A DNA stretch of 7,574 nucleotides. Origin: Clostridium sp. CAG:411 (lineage in GTDB: Bacteria; Bacillota; Clostridia; Lachnospirales; Lachnospiraceae). Below are positions 1 through 5,961 of this stretch, piece by piece (positions within the stretch are counted from its first letter, which is position 1; each line of letters opens with the position of its first letter). The translations under genes were made by a program, and so were the position numbers. Below the pieces are notes generated by a model, which was not told where the DNA came from, searched no databases, and saw only the letters and a list, made by a program, of their open reading frames with translations. The stretch spans positions 1 through 7,574 of the forward strand of contig FR899672.1 in NCBI GenBank assembly GCA_000437275.1, in the 5' to 3' direction.

Positions 1-20
1 CGCAGAAAGGCGGATTATAA
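1..20 (+). CDS. possible 3' end of an upstream gene (partial)
   Basis: One frame reads Q-K-G-G-L and then a TAA stop at 18-20, two bases before the ATG of the next gene. This spacing is typical of genes in one operon, and the next gene's ribosome binding site (around 7-13) would lie inside this tail. Only about five codons are visible, so nothing can be said about the product. The other two forward frames are also open here, so this is only a plausible reading. Confidence 0.25.
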
Positions 21-22
21 CT

Positions 23-865
23 ATGGGAAAGCTTATATTATGTGCAGGCTCATTAGCAAAGGAACCCCTTCATTTTGTGTTGACAGATACGTGTGTGTAC
101 TCTTTGGAGGAGTTAGGATATTACTTATATCATAATATTTATACGATTACGATGGATACGTTTGATGAAACCTTTTTTCGATGGGTAGAACTTGAATTAA
201 AAAGACCGGATCTGTCAGAAAAATGGTTTAATATTTTACAGGAAAATCAAGATTTAAAAGAATTGATAATCAGTATTCTGGGGGCAACAGATTATTTTAC
301 AAAACTAGAGATAGAGAGTTTGATTAAAGTAATCGATCAAATTAATGGGTTATTGCCTGTGCAACGTAGAAAAATGGAAGGCGATAATTGTCTAAGATAC
401 GGGGATTTTGACAAAGCATTACAGGTGTATAAAGATATTCTGGTTTCGGATGATGCGTCTGTGTTGTCTGCAAAAGAATATGGGAATATTTTACACAATA
501 TTGGTGTGATTCACGCACAAATGCGATCTTTTGAACGTGCACAGAGGGAATTTGTCAGAGCATATTCTTTAAACCAGGAAGAGGAAAGTTTGAGGGAATA
601 CTTACTTTTACTGCGATTACAAAATAAAGAAAAAGAGTTTATGCAGGCTGTGTTGGAATATGATATTTCAGAAGAAAAGGTACAAGAGTACAATGGGGCA
701 TTTGAACAAATGTTGGCAGATGCAGAAAAGACAAGGGAATACCGTAAAATCAAAGGCTTACCTGCATTAAAGGAAAGTGGAAAAGTAGGCGATTATTATT
801 ATACGATTGACACGATGATTTTTAATTGGAAACAGCAGTACAAGCATGGAATGGAGCAGGGATGA
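23..865 (+). CDS. TPR-like helical protein of unknown function
   Basis: This 280-residue protein has no signal peptide or membrane segment and should be cytoplasmic. The N-terminal 40 residues look like a small conserved beta/alpha block (MGKLILCAGS, then YSLEELGYYLYHNIYTI at 26-42) that I do not recognise as a named domain. Residues 45-110 are mostly helical. Residues about 116-140 (core GDNCLRYGDFDKALQVYKDI) and 154-185 (core NIGVIHAQMRSFERAQREF) match the TPR pattern of small-Gly-aromatic-Ala positions. They suggest two tandem repeats for protein-protein contact. The C-terminus is charged and helical. The ATG at 23 is chosen because AAAGGCGG lies 9 bases upstream, but the frame stays open to the window edge, so a longer protein cannot be excluded. 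Its stop overlaps the next start (ATGA, 862-865), so the two products are probably translated together. The TPR assignment is fairly likely; the function is unknown. Confidence 0.8.
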   Translation: MGKLILCAGSLAKEPLHFVLTDTCVYSLEELGYYLYHNIYTITMDTFDETFFRWVELELKRPDLSEKWFNILQENQDLKELIISILGATDYFTKLEIESLIKVIDQINGLLPVQRRKMEGDNCLRYGDFDKALQVYKDILVSDDASVLSAKEYGNILHNIGVIHAQMRSFERAQREFVRAYSLNQEEESLREYLLLLRLQNKEKEFMQAVLEYDISEEKVQEYNGAFEQMLADAEKTREYRKIKGLPALKESGKVGDYYYTIDTMIFNWKQQYKHGMEQG

Positions 866-2166
866 GTATTTTTGGATTTCGGAAAAGAAAAAAGAGGGAG
901 AAAGACAAAAGAGAAGAACAAAAAACAGATGTTACAGAAGTCATCCATACAGGAGTTGACGAGGCAGTAAGAAAAAAACAGATCGAACAAGATGCAGATG
1001 GAAATAAAAAAGAAATTGTGTTAGAAGATTTCACGCCTGTTATAACATCAGAAAGTATGGAACAAGAGATTGAACAACCATCTTATGATGTGGAGCGTTC
1101 TACGGAAGACTGTCTTGAAATATTAAAAGAAAATTGCGAGCAAATCGTTGAAACGAAACGGTTCAATGAAAATGCGAAGATAGAGTATCAGGCTGTTTCT
1201 GAATATTTAGCAGATGTACAGAAAGTAGAACGTATGGAGCCAAAAGAAAGGAAACTGCTGGATAATGCCGCAAATAAAATGCTTCAATTGAGTAAGGAAC
1301 GAGAGAATTATCAGAAAAGAGAGATTACAACATCGAATCCTTGTTTTCGCACAATTCGTTTACATGATGGTCAAATGATGGATGAATTAAAGCATATGCG
1401 TGAAAATGAAGATTATCGAAAATTGATACAAAATGATATGAGGCAATTAGAGGCAGAGAAGGCAGCATTGCGATATGAGTATGATAGCTTGCCTGCAAAA
1501 CAAAGAGAGCTGAAAAAAATAACGATAGTGATGGCGGTTATTGTGTTGAGTTTATTTGTTTTGTTTTTTGCGATGGAACAAGGATTACAGCAGGACATGA
1601 AACTTCCATTTATTATGACCGTAGTGATGGCAGCAGGCATTGTAACGTATGTCTTTTACGAGGCATATCGCAATCGATATGAACGCACCGCTTTGGAGAA
1701 AAAACTAAATCGGGCAATACAGTTATTAAATAAAGTGAAAATTAAATATATCAATAACACAAGCACGTTGGAGTATAGTTATTCCAAATACAACGTAAAA
1801 AATTCAATGGAATTGGAATATTTAATTAAGGAATATAGTAAGGCAAAAGAAGCGGAGCGAACCTATGAAAGTAATAAAGACCGCCTTACGCATTATCGGG
1901 ATAAAATTCTTGACATTCTTACGTTTCATGAGGTGGAAGATGCAGAAATCTGGTTACATCAGTTGACGGTTCTTGTAAATAAAGAAGAATTTGCAGAGAT
2001 GAAAGGTTCCCTAGAGGCACGTAAGCAGAGACTTGTAGATAGAATGAACGATAATGCCAAACAAAAAGACCAGTGCTTTGAACATATGCACCAAGTGATT
2101 GCGGAAAAGCCAGAATTAAAGGATGCTTTATTACAATTGATGAATGAATATGATATATCAATATAA
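862..2166 (+). CDS. coiled-coil protein with central membrane hairpin, function unknown
   Basis: The product is 434 residues. Start 862 is preferred over an in-frame ATG at 826 because it gives an ATGA overlap with the previous stop and has GGAG five bases upstream; the 826 start would extend 13 codons into the neighbour. The N-terminus is very basic (RKRKKREKDKREEQK at 7-21) and is followed by an acidic, probably disordered stretch to about 80. Long charged helices, likely coiled coil, occupy about 85-155 and 175-218. Two hydrophobic helices at about 220-238 and 249-268 are joined by a short polar loop. Lys/Arg on both outer flanks (RELKK before, YRNRYER after) predict that both ends are cytoplasmic. 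More coiled coil follows at about 273-345 and 370-405. I do not recognise a family. Seen: the layout. Inferred: a membrane-tethered scaffold working with the TPR-like protein before it and the GNAT protein after it. Confidence 0.8.
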   Translation: MSIFGFRKRKKREKDKREEQKTDVTEVIHTGVDEAVRKKQIEQDADGNKKEIVLEDFTPVITSESMEQEIEQPSYDVERSTEDCLEILKENCEQIVETKRFNENAKIEYQAVSEYLADVQKVERMEPKERKLLDNAANKMLQLSKERENYQKREITTSNPCFRTIRLHDGQMMDELKHMRENEDYRKLIQNDMRQLEAEKAALRYEYDSLPAKQRELKKITIVMAVIVLSLFVLFFAMEQGLQQDMKLPFIMTVVMAAGIVTYVFYEAYRNRYERTALEKKLNRAIQLLNKVKIKYINNTSTLEYSYSKYNVKNSMELEYLIKEYSKAKEAERTYESNKDRLTHYRDKILDILTFHEVEDAEIWLHQLTVLVNKEEFAEMKGSLEARKQRLVDRMNDNAKQKDQCFEHMHQVIAEKPELKDALLQLMNEYDISI

Positions 2167-2201
2167 TTTATGGGACAGAACTTGAAAGGAAGGAAGCAGA
2201 T

Positions 2202-2795
2202 ATGTTACCGAACGAAACGGCAATCAGGGTGTATGGCGCTATCATTTTCCTGTTTCTGCTGCTTTTACTGCCAGTGTTTTGCCTGATGAAAAAAAGAAAG
2301 AAGAATGGCACATCGGATTTAAACATAGAGAAGAAGCAGAGAAAGCGAACTTTTCAGGTGCGGATACGTGTGTCACGTACAAAACATAACCAGATTAATA
2401 TTAGTTGCCTTCAAATGGATGAAAAACCAATTGGTGAGTTATTAGCCAGTTATTGTCTGGAGGATTACGTGGCGGTGGATGGAGAAAAAAATACTGTTCA
2501 TCTGGAGCAGATTTATGTAAAACGCGGTTATCGAAAAAAAGGAATTGGAAAACAGATGATGATATATCTGCTGGGAGAGATGCAGAAAATTGAAAAAGAG
2601 CATCAGATACAATTCAAAAAGATATATGGAGAGATTGGCAGAGGGGGAAGTGATGATCCAATGCTTTCCGTACCTTTTTATAAAAAGATACAGCAATTAT
2701 CCTATGGAAAGGAACGAAAGCTAGTCTTGCAAATACAAAAAAATGTAACGATAGATGGATTTGATAAATTTGAATATTATATTGTTACGATATAA
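2202..2795 (+). CDS. membrane-anchored GNAT-fold N-acetyltransferase-like protein
   Basis: The product is 197 residues. A hydrophobic helix at about 9-28 is followed at once by KKRKK, which predicts an outside N-terminus and a cytoplasmic catalytic part. Residues 99-127 fit GNAT motif A: a beta strand (VHLEQIYVKRGY) and then the acetyl-CoA pyrophosphate loop R111-K-K-G114-I-G116-K, leading into a helix. The segment 141-165 (IYGEIGRGG, then VPFYKKIQQL) fits the later GNAT strand and the FYkk helix that usually closes the fold. Members of this superfamily transfer acyl groups from acyl-CoA to amines; the substrate here cannot be told. A membrane anchor on a GNAT is unusual. The gene sits 35 bases after the coiled-coil gene with AGGAAGG eight bases before its ATG, so it is probably the last gene of that operon. 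GNAT fold is fairly sure; activity is not shown. Confidence 0.75.
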   Translation: MLPNETAIRVYGAIIFLFLLLLLPVFCLMKKRKKNGTSDLNIEKKQRKRTFQVRIRVSRTKHNQINISCLQMDEKPIGELLASYCLEDYVAVDGEKNTVHLEQIYVKRGYRKKGIGKQMMIYLLGEMQKIEKEHQIQFKKIYGEIGRGGSDDPMLSVPFYKKIQQLSYGKERKLVLQIQKNVTIDGFDKFEYYIVTI

Positions 2796-2806
2796 GTTAT
2801 AGTAAC
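2784..2806. repeat. nested inverted repeat around the end of the GNAT gene
   Basis: Outer arms GTTAC (2784-2788) and GTAAC (2802-2806) enclose an inner perfect palindrome TATAA-G-TTATA (2791-2801), with two unpaired bases (GA) on the left. The repeat straddles the GNAT stop codon and lies just upstream of a TATAAT box. It could be an operator for the lipoprotein gene or a weak RNA hairpin. It has no T-tract, so a terminator is unlikely. Confidence 0.4.
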
Positions 2807-2815
2807 GTTTATAAT
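2785..2815 (+). promoter_or_regulatory. candidate promoter for the lipoprotein gene
   Basis: A perfect -10 hexamer TATAAT lies at 2810-2815. The best -35 candidate is TTACGA at 2785-2790, with a long 19-base spacer and only a partial match to TTGACA. The -10 is good but the -35 is weak, so an activator or read-through from the upstream operon is possible. The lipoprotein start codon is 31 bases further on. Confidence 0.35.
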
Positions 2816-2846
2816 AGGTAAAATGAAAAGAAAAGGTGGGGGTATT

Positions 2847-3449
2847 ATGAAATTAAATGAAGAGATGAAAAAAAGGAATCCCAAAGTGTTGTTAGGTATT
2901 TTTTTAGCTATCCTAATTTGTTTTAGTGGAATGAGCGGTTGTTCGAATGAGCAAACAGCTGGAGAGGATAACAAAAAAATCGAAGAACTTTCTGCACAAG
3001 TAGAGGAGTTAAAAGCAACCAATAAAGATTTAGAGAAAGATTGTTCTGACTATAAAAAGGAGATAGAACAATTAAATGCTACATTAAGTGATACGAAAAA
3101 GGAAGTAACGAAGCTATCTAAATTTAAAAATCAACAAAAAACGATAGACCAGCAAAAAAAGAAAATAGCATCATTAAAAAAGAAAAACGGTTCGCTGAAA
3201 AATACTGTAAAGAGTAAAAATGTAAAAATAGCTTCATTGCAGAAAAAGGTAAATGAGTATAAAGTCTCAAGTAGAAAAGCAAAGTCATCAAGTGAAACAA
3301 CAAACAATAGTTACACAGTGTATATAACAAGAACAGGTTCAAAATATCATAGAAATGGTTGTAGATATTTAAGCCGAAGTCAGATTGCGATTGATAAGAA
3401 GGATGCAATTGCACAAGGTTATGATGCTTGTAGTGTATGCAATCCTTAA
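2847..3449 (+). CDS. small lipoprotein with coiled-coil stalk and C-terminal His/Cys metal-binding motif
   Basis: The product is 200 residues when started at ATG 2847, which has GGTGGGGG four bases upstream; an ATG at 2823 would place this purine-rich site inside the gene. Residues 8-31 are a lipoprotein signal: KKRNPK, a hydrophobic core, and lipobox M-S-G-C with Cys32 as the lipidated residue. The mature protein should sit on the outer face of the membrane. Residues about 43-140 are a Lys/Glu-rich coiled coil with heptad-like leucines, then a Ser-rich linker. The last 45 residues carry H168-x3-C172-R-Y-L and, 20 residues later, GYDAC195-x2-C198-NP. This H-C...C-x2-C arrangement is like the small Ada-type zinc modules found at the C-terminus of some secreted nucleases and competence-related proteins of Firmicutes. 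Zn binding is inferred from the residues. No enzymatic domain is present. It is followed by a strong terminator and is probably transcribed alone. Confidence 0.8.
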   Translation: MKLNEEMKKRNPKVLLGIFLAILICFSGMSGCSNEQTAGEDNKKIEELSAQVEELKATNKDLEKDCSDYKKEIEQLNATLSDTKKEVTKLSKFKNQQKTIDQQKKKIASLKKKNGSLKNTVKSKNVKIASLQKKVNEYKVSSRKAKSSSETTNNSYTVYITRTGSKYHRNGCRYLSRSQIAIDKKDAIAQGYDACSVCNP

Positions 3450-3475
3450 TGAAAAAGAAAGATAGAACAACAATG

Positions 3476-3531
3476 ATACCGACCTCCAAAGGTTAGATTC
3501 AAAATCTAGCCATTGGAGGTCGGTATTTTTT
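3476..3531 (+). terminator. strong intrinsic terminator after the lipoprotein gene
   Basis: A 14-bp perfect stem pairs 3476-3489 (ATACCGACCTCCAA) with 3513-3526 (TTGGAGGTCGGTAT). After one A/A mismatch the stem continues for nine more pairs (3491-3499 with 3503-3511, one G-U pair) and closes on a three-base loop. A run of six T follows at 3526-3531. It begins 26 bases after the lipoprotein stop and separates that gene from the metal-uptake operon. There is no matching A-run on the left side, so it appears to act on the + strand only. Confidence 0.92.
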
Positions 3532-3545
3532 GTCGTTTATCTAGC

Positions 3546-3573
3546 TTGACAATATTTTTTTATGTGTTATGAT
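3546..3573 (+). promoter_or_regulatory. sigma-A type promoter of the metal-uptake operon
   Basis: The -35 is TTGACA (3546-3551), a perfect match. The -10 is TATGAT (3568-3573), five of six, with a 16-base spacer and an extended -10 TG at 3565-3566. Transcription should begin around 3580, leaving a leader of about 90 bases before the regulator start codon. It lies directly after the terminator, so the operon has its own start. No comparably strong promoter is seen between the four genes that follow. Confidence 0.8.
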
Positions 3574-3585
3574 ATAAAAAGTGAA

Positions 3586-3645
3586 TTTGAGATTAACTCT
3601 CATATTTGAGAACCTGTGCATTCATTCATATGTTATATTTTGAGA
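3586..3645 (+). promoter_or_regulatory. candidate operator: three TTTGAGA repeats and one inverted TCTCATA
   Basis: TTTGAGA occurs at 3586-3592, 3605-3611 and 3639-3645, and the near-inverted copy TCTCATA at 3598-3604. The first TTTGAGA and TCTCATA form a dyad with a five-base spacer (TTAAC). TCTCATA and the second TTTGAGA abut to form a 14-base dyad with one mismatch in seven pairs. The first two direct copies start 19 bases apart. The array begins just downstream of the expected transcription start, where a repressor would block transcription. It does not match the classical 19-bp Fur box or the TCGTAAT-type Zur box I know, so the ligand is inferred from position: probably the Fur-family protein encoded next. 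Confidence 0.5.
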
Positions 3646-3670
3646 TTTATAAAAAGTGGAGGTGTGTTTG

Positions 3671-4075
3671 ATGGAAAAAGCGAAAAAAATCTATCAAACG
3701 GAGCAAAGGAAACTATTATTACAATTTTTGCAGGAACACAAAACGGAACAATATTCGATTGATGAAATTGTATCTAAATTGACAGGGGAAAAAGTACCTG
3801 GAAAAAGTACTGTTTATCGCTTGATGAAGCAATTGGTCGAAGATGGACTGGTAAAGCGTTGCAATAAAGGAAATTCCAGACAATTTACTTATCAATTGCT
3901 GGATGGAGAATGTTGCAACCATCATTTTCATATGCAATGCGAGAATTGTGGGAAATTGATTCATTTAGAAGAACAGGAAACAAAAAAGATACAACATTTT
4001 TTGGAACAAATGGAGGACTTTGATTTGGATGTAGGAAAAAGTATGTTGTATGGAAGATGTAAACAATGCCATTAG
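3671..4075 (+). CDS. zur: Fur-family metalloregulator, probably zinc-responsive (Zur)
   Basis: The product is 134 residues, the usual size for Fur proteins. ATG 3671 is chosen because GGAGGTG lies eight bases upstream; a GTG at 3656 in the same frame would overlap that site. The N-terminal winged helix is clear: T10-x-Q-R13 and then the recognition-helix region GKSTVYRLMKQLVEDGLV (44-61). The metal-binding half has H84-H-F-H87, C90-x2-C93-G and the closing C130-x2-C133, the last four cysteines being the structural zinc site of the family. Fur proteins dimerise, bind DNA when the regulatory metal is bound, and repress uptake genes. Zur rather than Fur, PerR or Mur is inferred from the ZnuABC-like genes directly downstream in the same operon. 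The gene is the first in its transcript, so autorepression through the leader repeats is likely. Family very sure; metal moderately sure. Confidence 0.92.
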   Translation: MEKAKKIYQTEQRKLLLQFLQEHKTEQYSIDEIVSKLTGEKVPGKSTVYRLMKQLVEDGLVKRCNKGNSRQFTYQLLDGECCNHHFHMQCENCGKLIHLEEQETKKIQHFLEQMEDFDLDVGKSMLYGRCKQCH

Positions 4076-4120
4076 AGACAAGGTGTGTTAGAAATTGTAA
4101 GTAGCCAATGGCAATGATGC

Positions 4121-4133
4121 TTATAGCTTATAA
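4121..4133. repeat. short inverted repeat before the binding-protein gene
   Basis: TTATA-GCT-TATAA is a perfect 5-3-5 inverted repeat in the 83-base gap between the regulator and the binding protein. A heptamer direct repeat GCTTATA (4120-4126, 4127-4133) overlaps it. It might be a secondary regulator site, but in such AT-rich DNA it may be chance. No promoter or terminator is convincing in this gap. Confidence 0.25.
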
Positions 4134-4158
4134 AGGAAGACTGAGACGAGGTAAGAAA

Positions 4159-5199
4159 ATGAAGAACAGATGGTTATATTTCAGTTTGGTGATAGTAGTT
4201 GGAATGTTCCTTTTTGCAGGATGCGGGAAAGGAGAAAACAAAAATGAGCAAATAGCACAGACTACAGAAGCGAATCACAAAGCGGAAAAAAAAGAAGGAT
4301 TAAAGGTAATTGCGACTATTTTTGCACCATATGATTTTGCAAGGCAGATTGCAGGAGAATATGGAACGGTGAGTATGTTAGAGCCACCTGCCAGTGAGAG
4401 TCATTCCTTTGAACCTACCCCACAGGATATTATCAATATTCAAAATTGTGATGTGTTTATTTATATTGGTGGGGAATCCGAAAGTTGGGTACAGGATTTA
4501 TTACAGGATATTGACACCTCTAAGGTAACAGTCATTTCTTGTATGGATTTTGTGTCTCTTTACGAGGAAGAACTTGTGGAAGGTATGGAGGAAGAAACGG
4601 AAACTGGGAATGAATGGGATACAATCAAGGGGGAAAAAGAGGAGGAAACGGAAGAAGAACAGGAATATGATGAACATATTTGGACCTCCCCTAAGAATGC
4701 GATAAAAATTGTAGAGGGATTGCAAAAAGTTTTTGCACAGACCGATAAAAAGCATGCAAAAGAATACGAAGCAAATGGGGCATCGTATATTAAAAAATTA
4801 GAAAAACTTGACGCGGAATTTCGCGAAACAGTAAAAAATGGGAAATTGGATACGATCGTATTTGGAGATCGTTTTCCGTTACGGTATTTTGTAGAGGAAT
4901 ATGGATTGAAATATTATGCAGCATTTCCAGGTTGTTCAGAGCAGACAGAACCTAGTGCTTCTACAACTGCATTTTTAATTGATACAGTAAGAGAAAAGAA
5001 AATCCCCGTTGTATTTTATCTGGAATTGTCCAATGAAAAAATTGCAGATACGATATGTGAAAGCACAGGAGCAAAAAAAATGTTGTTCCATTCTTGTCAT
5101 AATATAACAAAAGATGATTTTCAGGCAGGTGTCACATATTTAGATTTAATGCAGAACAATGTGGAGGCATTAAAGGAAGCACTGGAAGTGAAACAGTAA
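4159..5199 (+). CDS. znuA: zinc/manganese ABC transporter substrate-binding lipoprotein (ZnuA-like)
   Basis: The product is 346 residues from ATG 4159, which has GAGG seven bases upstream and yields a normal signal peptide; an ATG at 4108 would add 17 residues before it and has no good site. Lipobox L-F-A-G-C puts the lipidated Cys at 22, so the protein is anchored outside the membrane. The cluster A-I (metal-binding, ZnuA/TroA) fold is shown by H82 in SHSFEPTPQD and H173 in DEHIWTSPKNAI, the first two metal ligands. The usual third His region reads GDRFPLRYF (236-244) with no His; D237 is a possible replacement. Toward the end, HSCHN (311-315) stands where many members have Asp-Pro. Residues 136-172, just before H173, form a loop with 20 Asp/Glu in 37 positions, replacing the His-rich loop of typical ZnuA. 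It delivers metal to the ATPase/permease pair encoded next. Zinc is favoured over manganese from loop type and the Fur neighbour. Confidence 0.9.
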   Translation: MKNRWLYFSLVIVVGMFLFAGCGKGENKNEQIAQTTEANHKAEKKEGLKVIATIFAPYDFARQIAGEYGTVSMLEPPASESHSFEPTPQDIINIQNCDVFIYIGGESESWVQDLLQDIDTSKVTVISCMDFVSLYEEELVEGMEEETETGNEWDTIKGEKEEETEEEQEYDEHIWTSPKNAIKIVEGLQKVFAQTDKKHAKEYEANGASYIKKLEKLDAEFRETVKNGKLDTIVFGDRFPLRYFVEEYGLKYYAAFPGCSEQTEPSASTTAFLIDTVREKKIPVVFYLELSNEKIADTICESTGAKKMLFHSCHNITKDDFQAGVTYLDLMQNNVEALKEALEVKQ

Positions 5200-5255
5200 T
5201 TTAAAAGTTCAGATTGCTTTGTAAGAATAGCAGGGCAGAGAAAGTGAGGCAATAA

Positions 5256-5960
5256 ATGAGTTTGCTACAATGTAAAGATGTAAGCATGGGATACGAAGGA
5301 AAGACGATGCTTCAAAATATAAATTTTCAGGTAAACGAAGGAGACTATTTGTGCATTGTTGGAGAAAATGGTTCCGGAAAAAGTACATTATTGAAAGGCT
5401 TGTTACGGTTAAAGTCGTTGGCAGGAGGAGAAATCATTTTAGGAGATGGTTTGTTACAAAAGGAAATTGGGTATTTACCACAGAGACTTCCTTCCCAGAA
5501 AAATTTTCCTGCCAGTGTGTATGAAATTGTATTATCAGGCAGATTAAATCAATTGGGCTGGCGTCCCTTTTATACAAAAGAGGATAAAAGAATCGTAAGA
5601 GAACGTATGGAATGGATGGGAATTTGGCATTTGAAAAAAGAAAGCTTTTCTGTTTTGTCTGGTGGACAGCAGCAACGGGTAATGTTGGCAAGAGCCTTAT
5701 GTGCTACATCAAAACTGTTGGTACTGGATGAACCGGTTACGGGATTGGATCCTATTGTAACAAAGGAAATGTATGACTTGATTCTTGGCATTAATCGAGA
5801 ACAGAATATAACAATTATTATGGTTTCGCATGATACAAAGGCTTCTATGGAGCAGGCAACACATATATTGCACTTAGGAAAAGAGCAGTTGTTTTTCGGA
5901 ACCTGTGAGCAATATGAAAACAGTGAAATTGGCAAGAAATTTTTAAAGGAGGGTGCATAA
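5256..5960 (+). CDS. znuC: metal ABC transporter ATP-binding protein (ZnuC-like)
   Basis: This 234-residue ATPase has every ABC motif. The Walker A loop is GENGSGKST (36-44), the Q-loop Q76 is in YLPQR, the signature is LSGGQQQR (134-141), Walker B is LLVLDEP (154-160) followed by the D-loop GLDP (163-166), and the switch His is H192 in VSHD. Length and motif spacing fit the manganese/zinc/iron branch of ABC importers. It should form a dimer on the cytoplasmic face and drive import through the permease. GTGAGG lies six bases before the ATG. The gene is 56 bases after the binding protein and its stop is one base before the permease start, so the two are translationally linked. Confidence 0.95.
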   Translation: MSLLQCKDVSMGYEGKTMLQNINFQVNEGDYLCIVGENGSGKSTLLKGLLRLKSLAGGEIILGDGLLQKEIGYLPQRLPSQKNFPASVYEIVLSGRLNQLGWRPFYTKEDKRIVRERMEWMGIWHLKKESFSVLSGGQQQRVMLARALCATSKLLVLDEPVTGLDPIVTKEMYDLILGINREQNITIIMVSHDTKASMEQATHILHLGKEQLFFGTCEQYENSEIGKKFLKEGA

Positions 5961-5961
5961 G

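Noticed and set aside
826..861. Earlier start for the coiled-coil gene
   Set aside because: The ATG at 862 gives an ATGA overlap and has GGAG at proper distance, whereas 826 has no good ribosome binding site.
3140..3200. Possible programmed slippage at runs of six to seven A in the lipoprotein gene
   Set aside because: The frame continues uninterrupted to a conserved His/Cys tail, and the A-runs are explained by Lys codons.
3124..3489. 121-residue open frame on the - strand
   Set aside because: It lies across the lipoprotein gene and its terminator, has a Phe/Leu/His-rich translation typical of the complement of A-rich coding DNA, and shows no domain.
3633..3652. PerR-like box (TTATA ... 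TATAA)
   Set aside because: The arms are ten bases apart, not the 7-1-7 layout of PerR and Fur boxes; in AT-rich DNA this can be chance.
3656..3670. GTG start for the Fur-family gene
   Set aside because: It lies beside the GGAGGTG that serves ATG 3671. The resulting extra residues (M-E-V-C-L) do not resemble a Fur N-terminus.
4108..4158. Earlier start for the binding protein
   Set aside because: It would put 17 residues before the lipoprotein signal and lacks a ribosome binding site.
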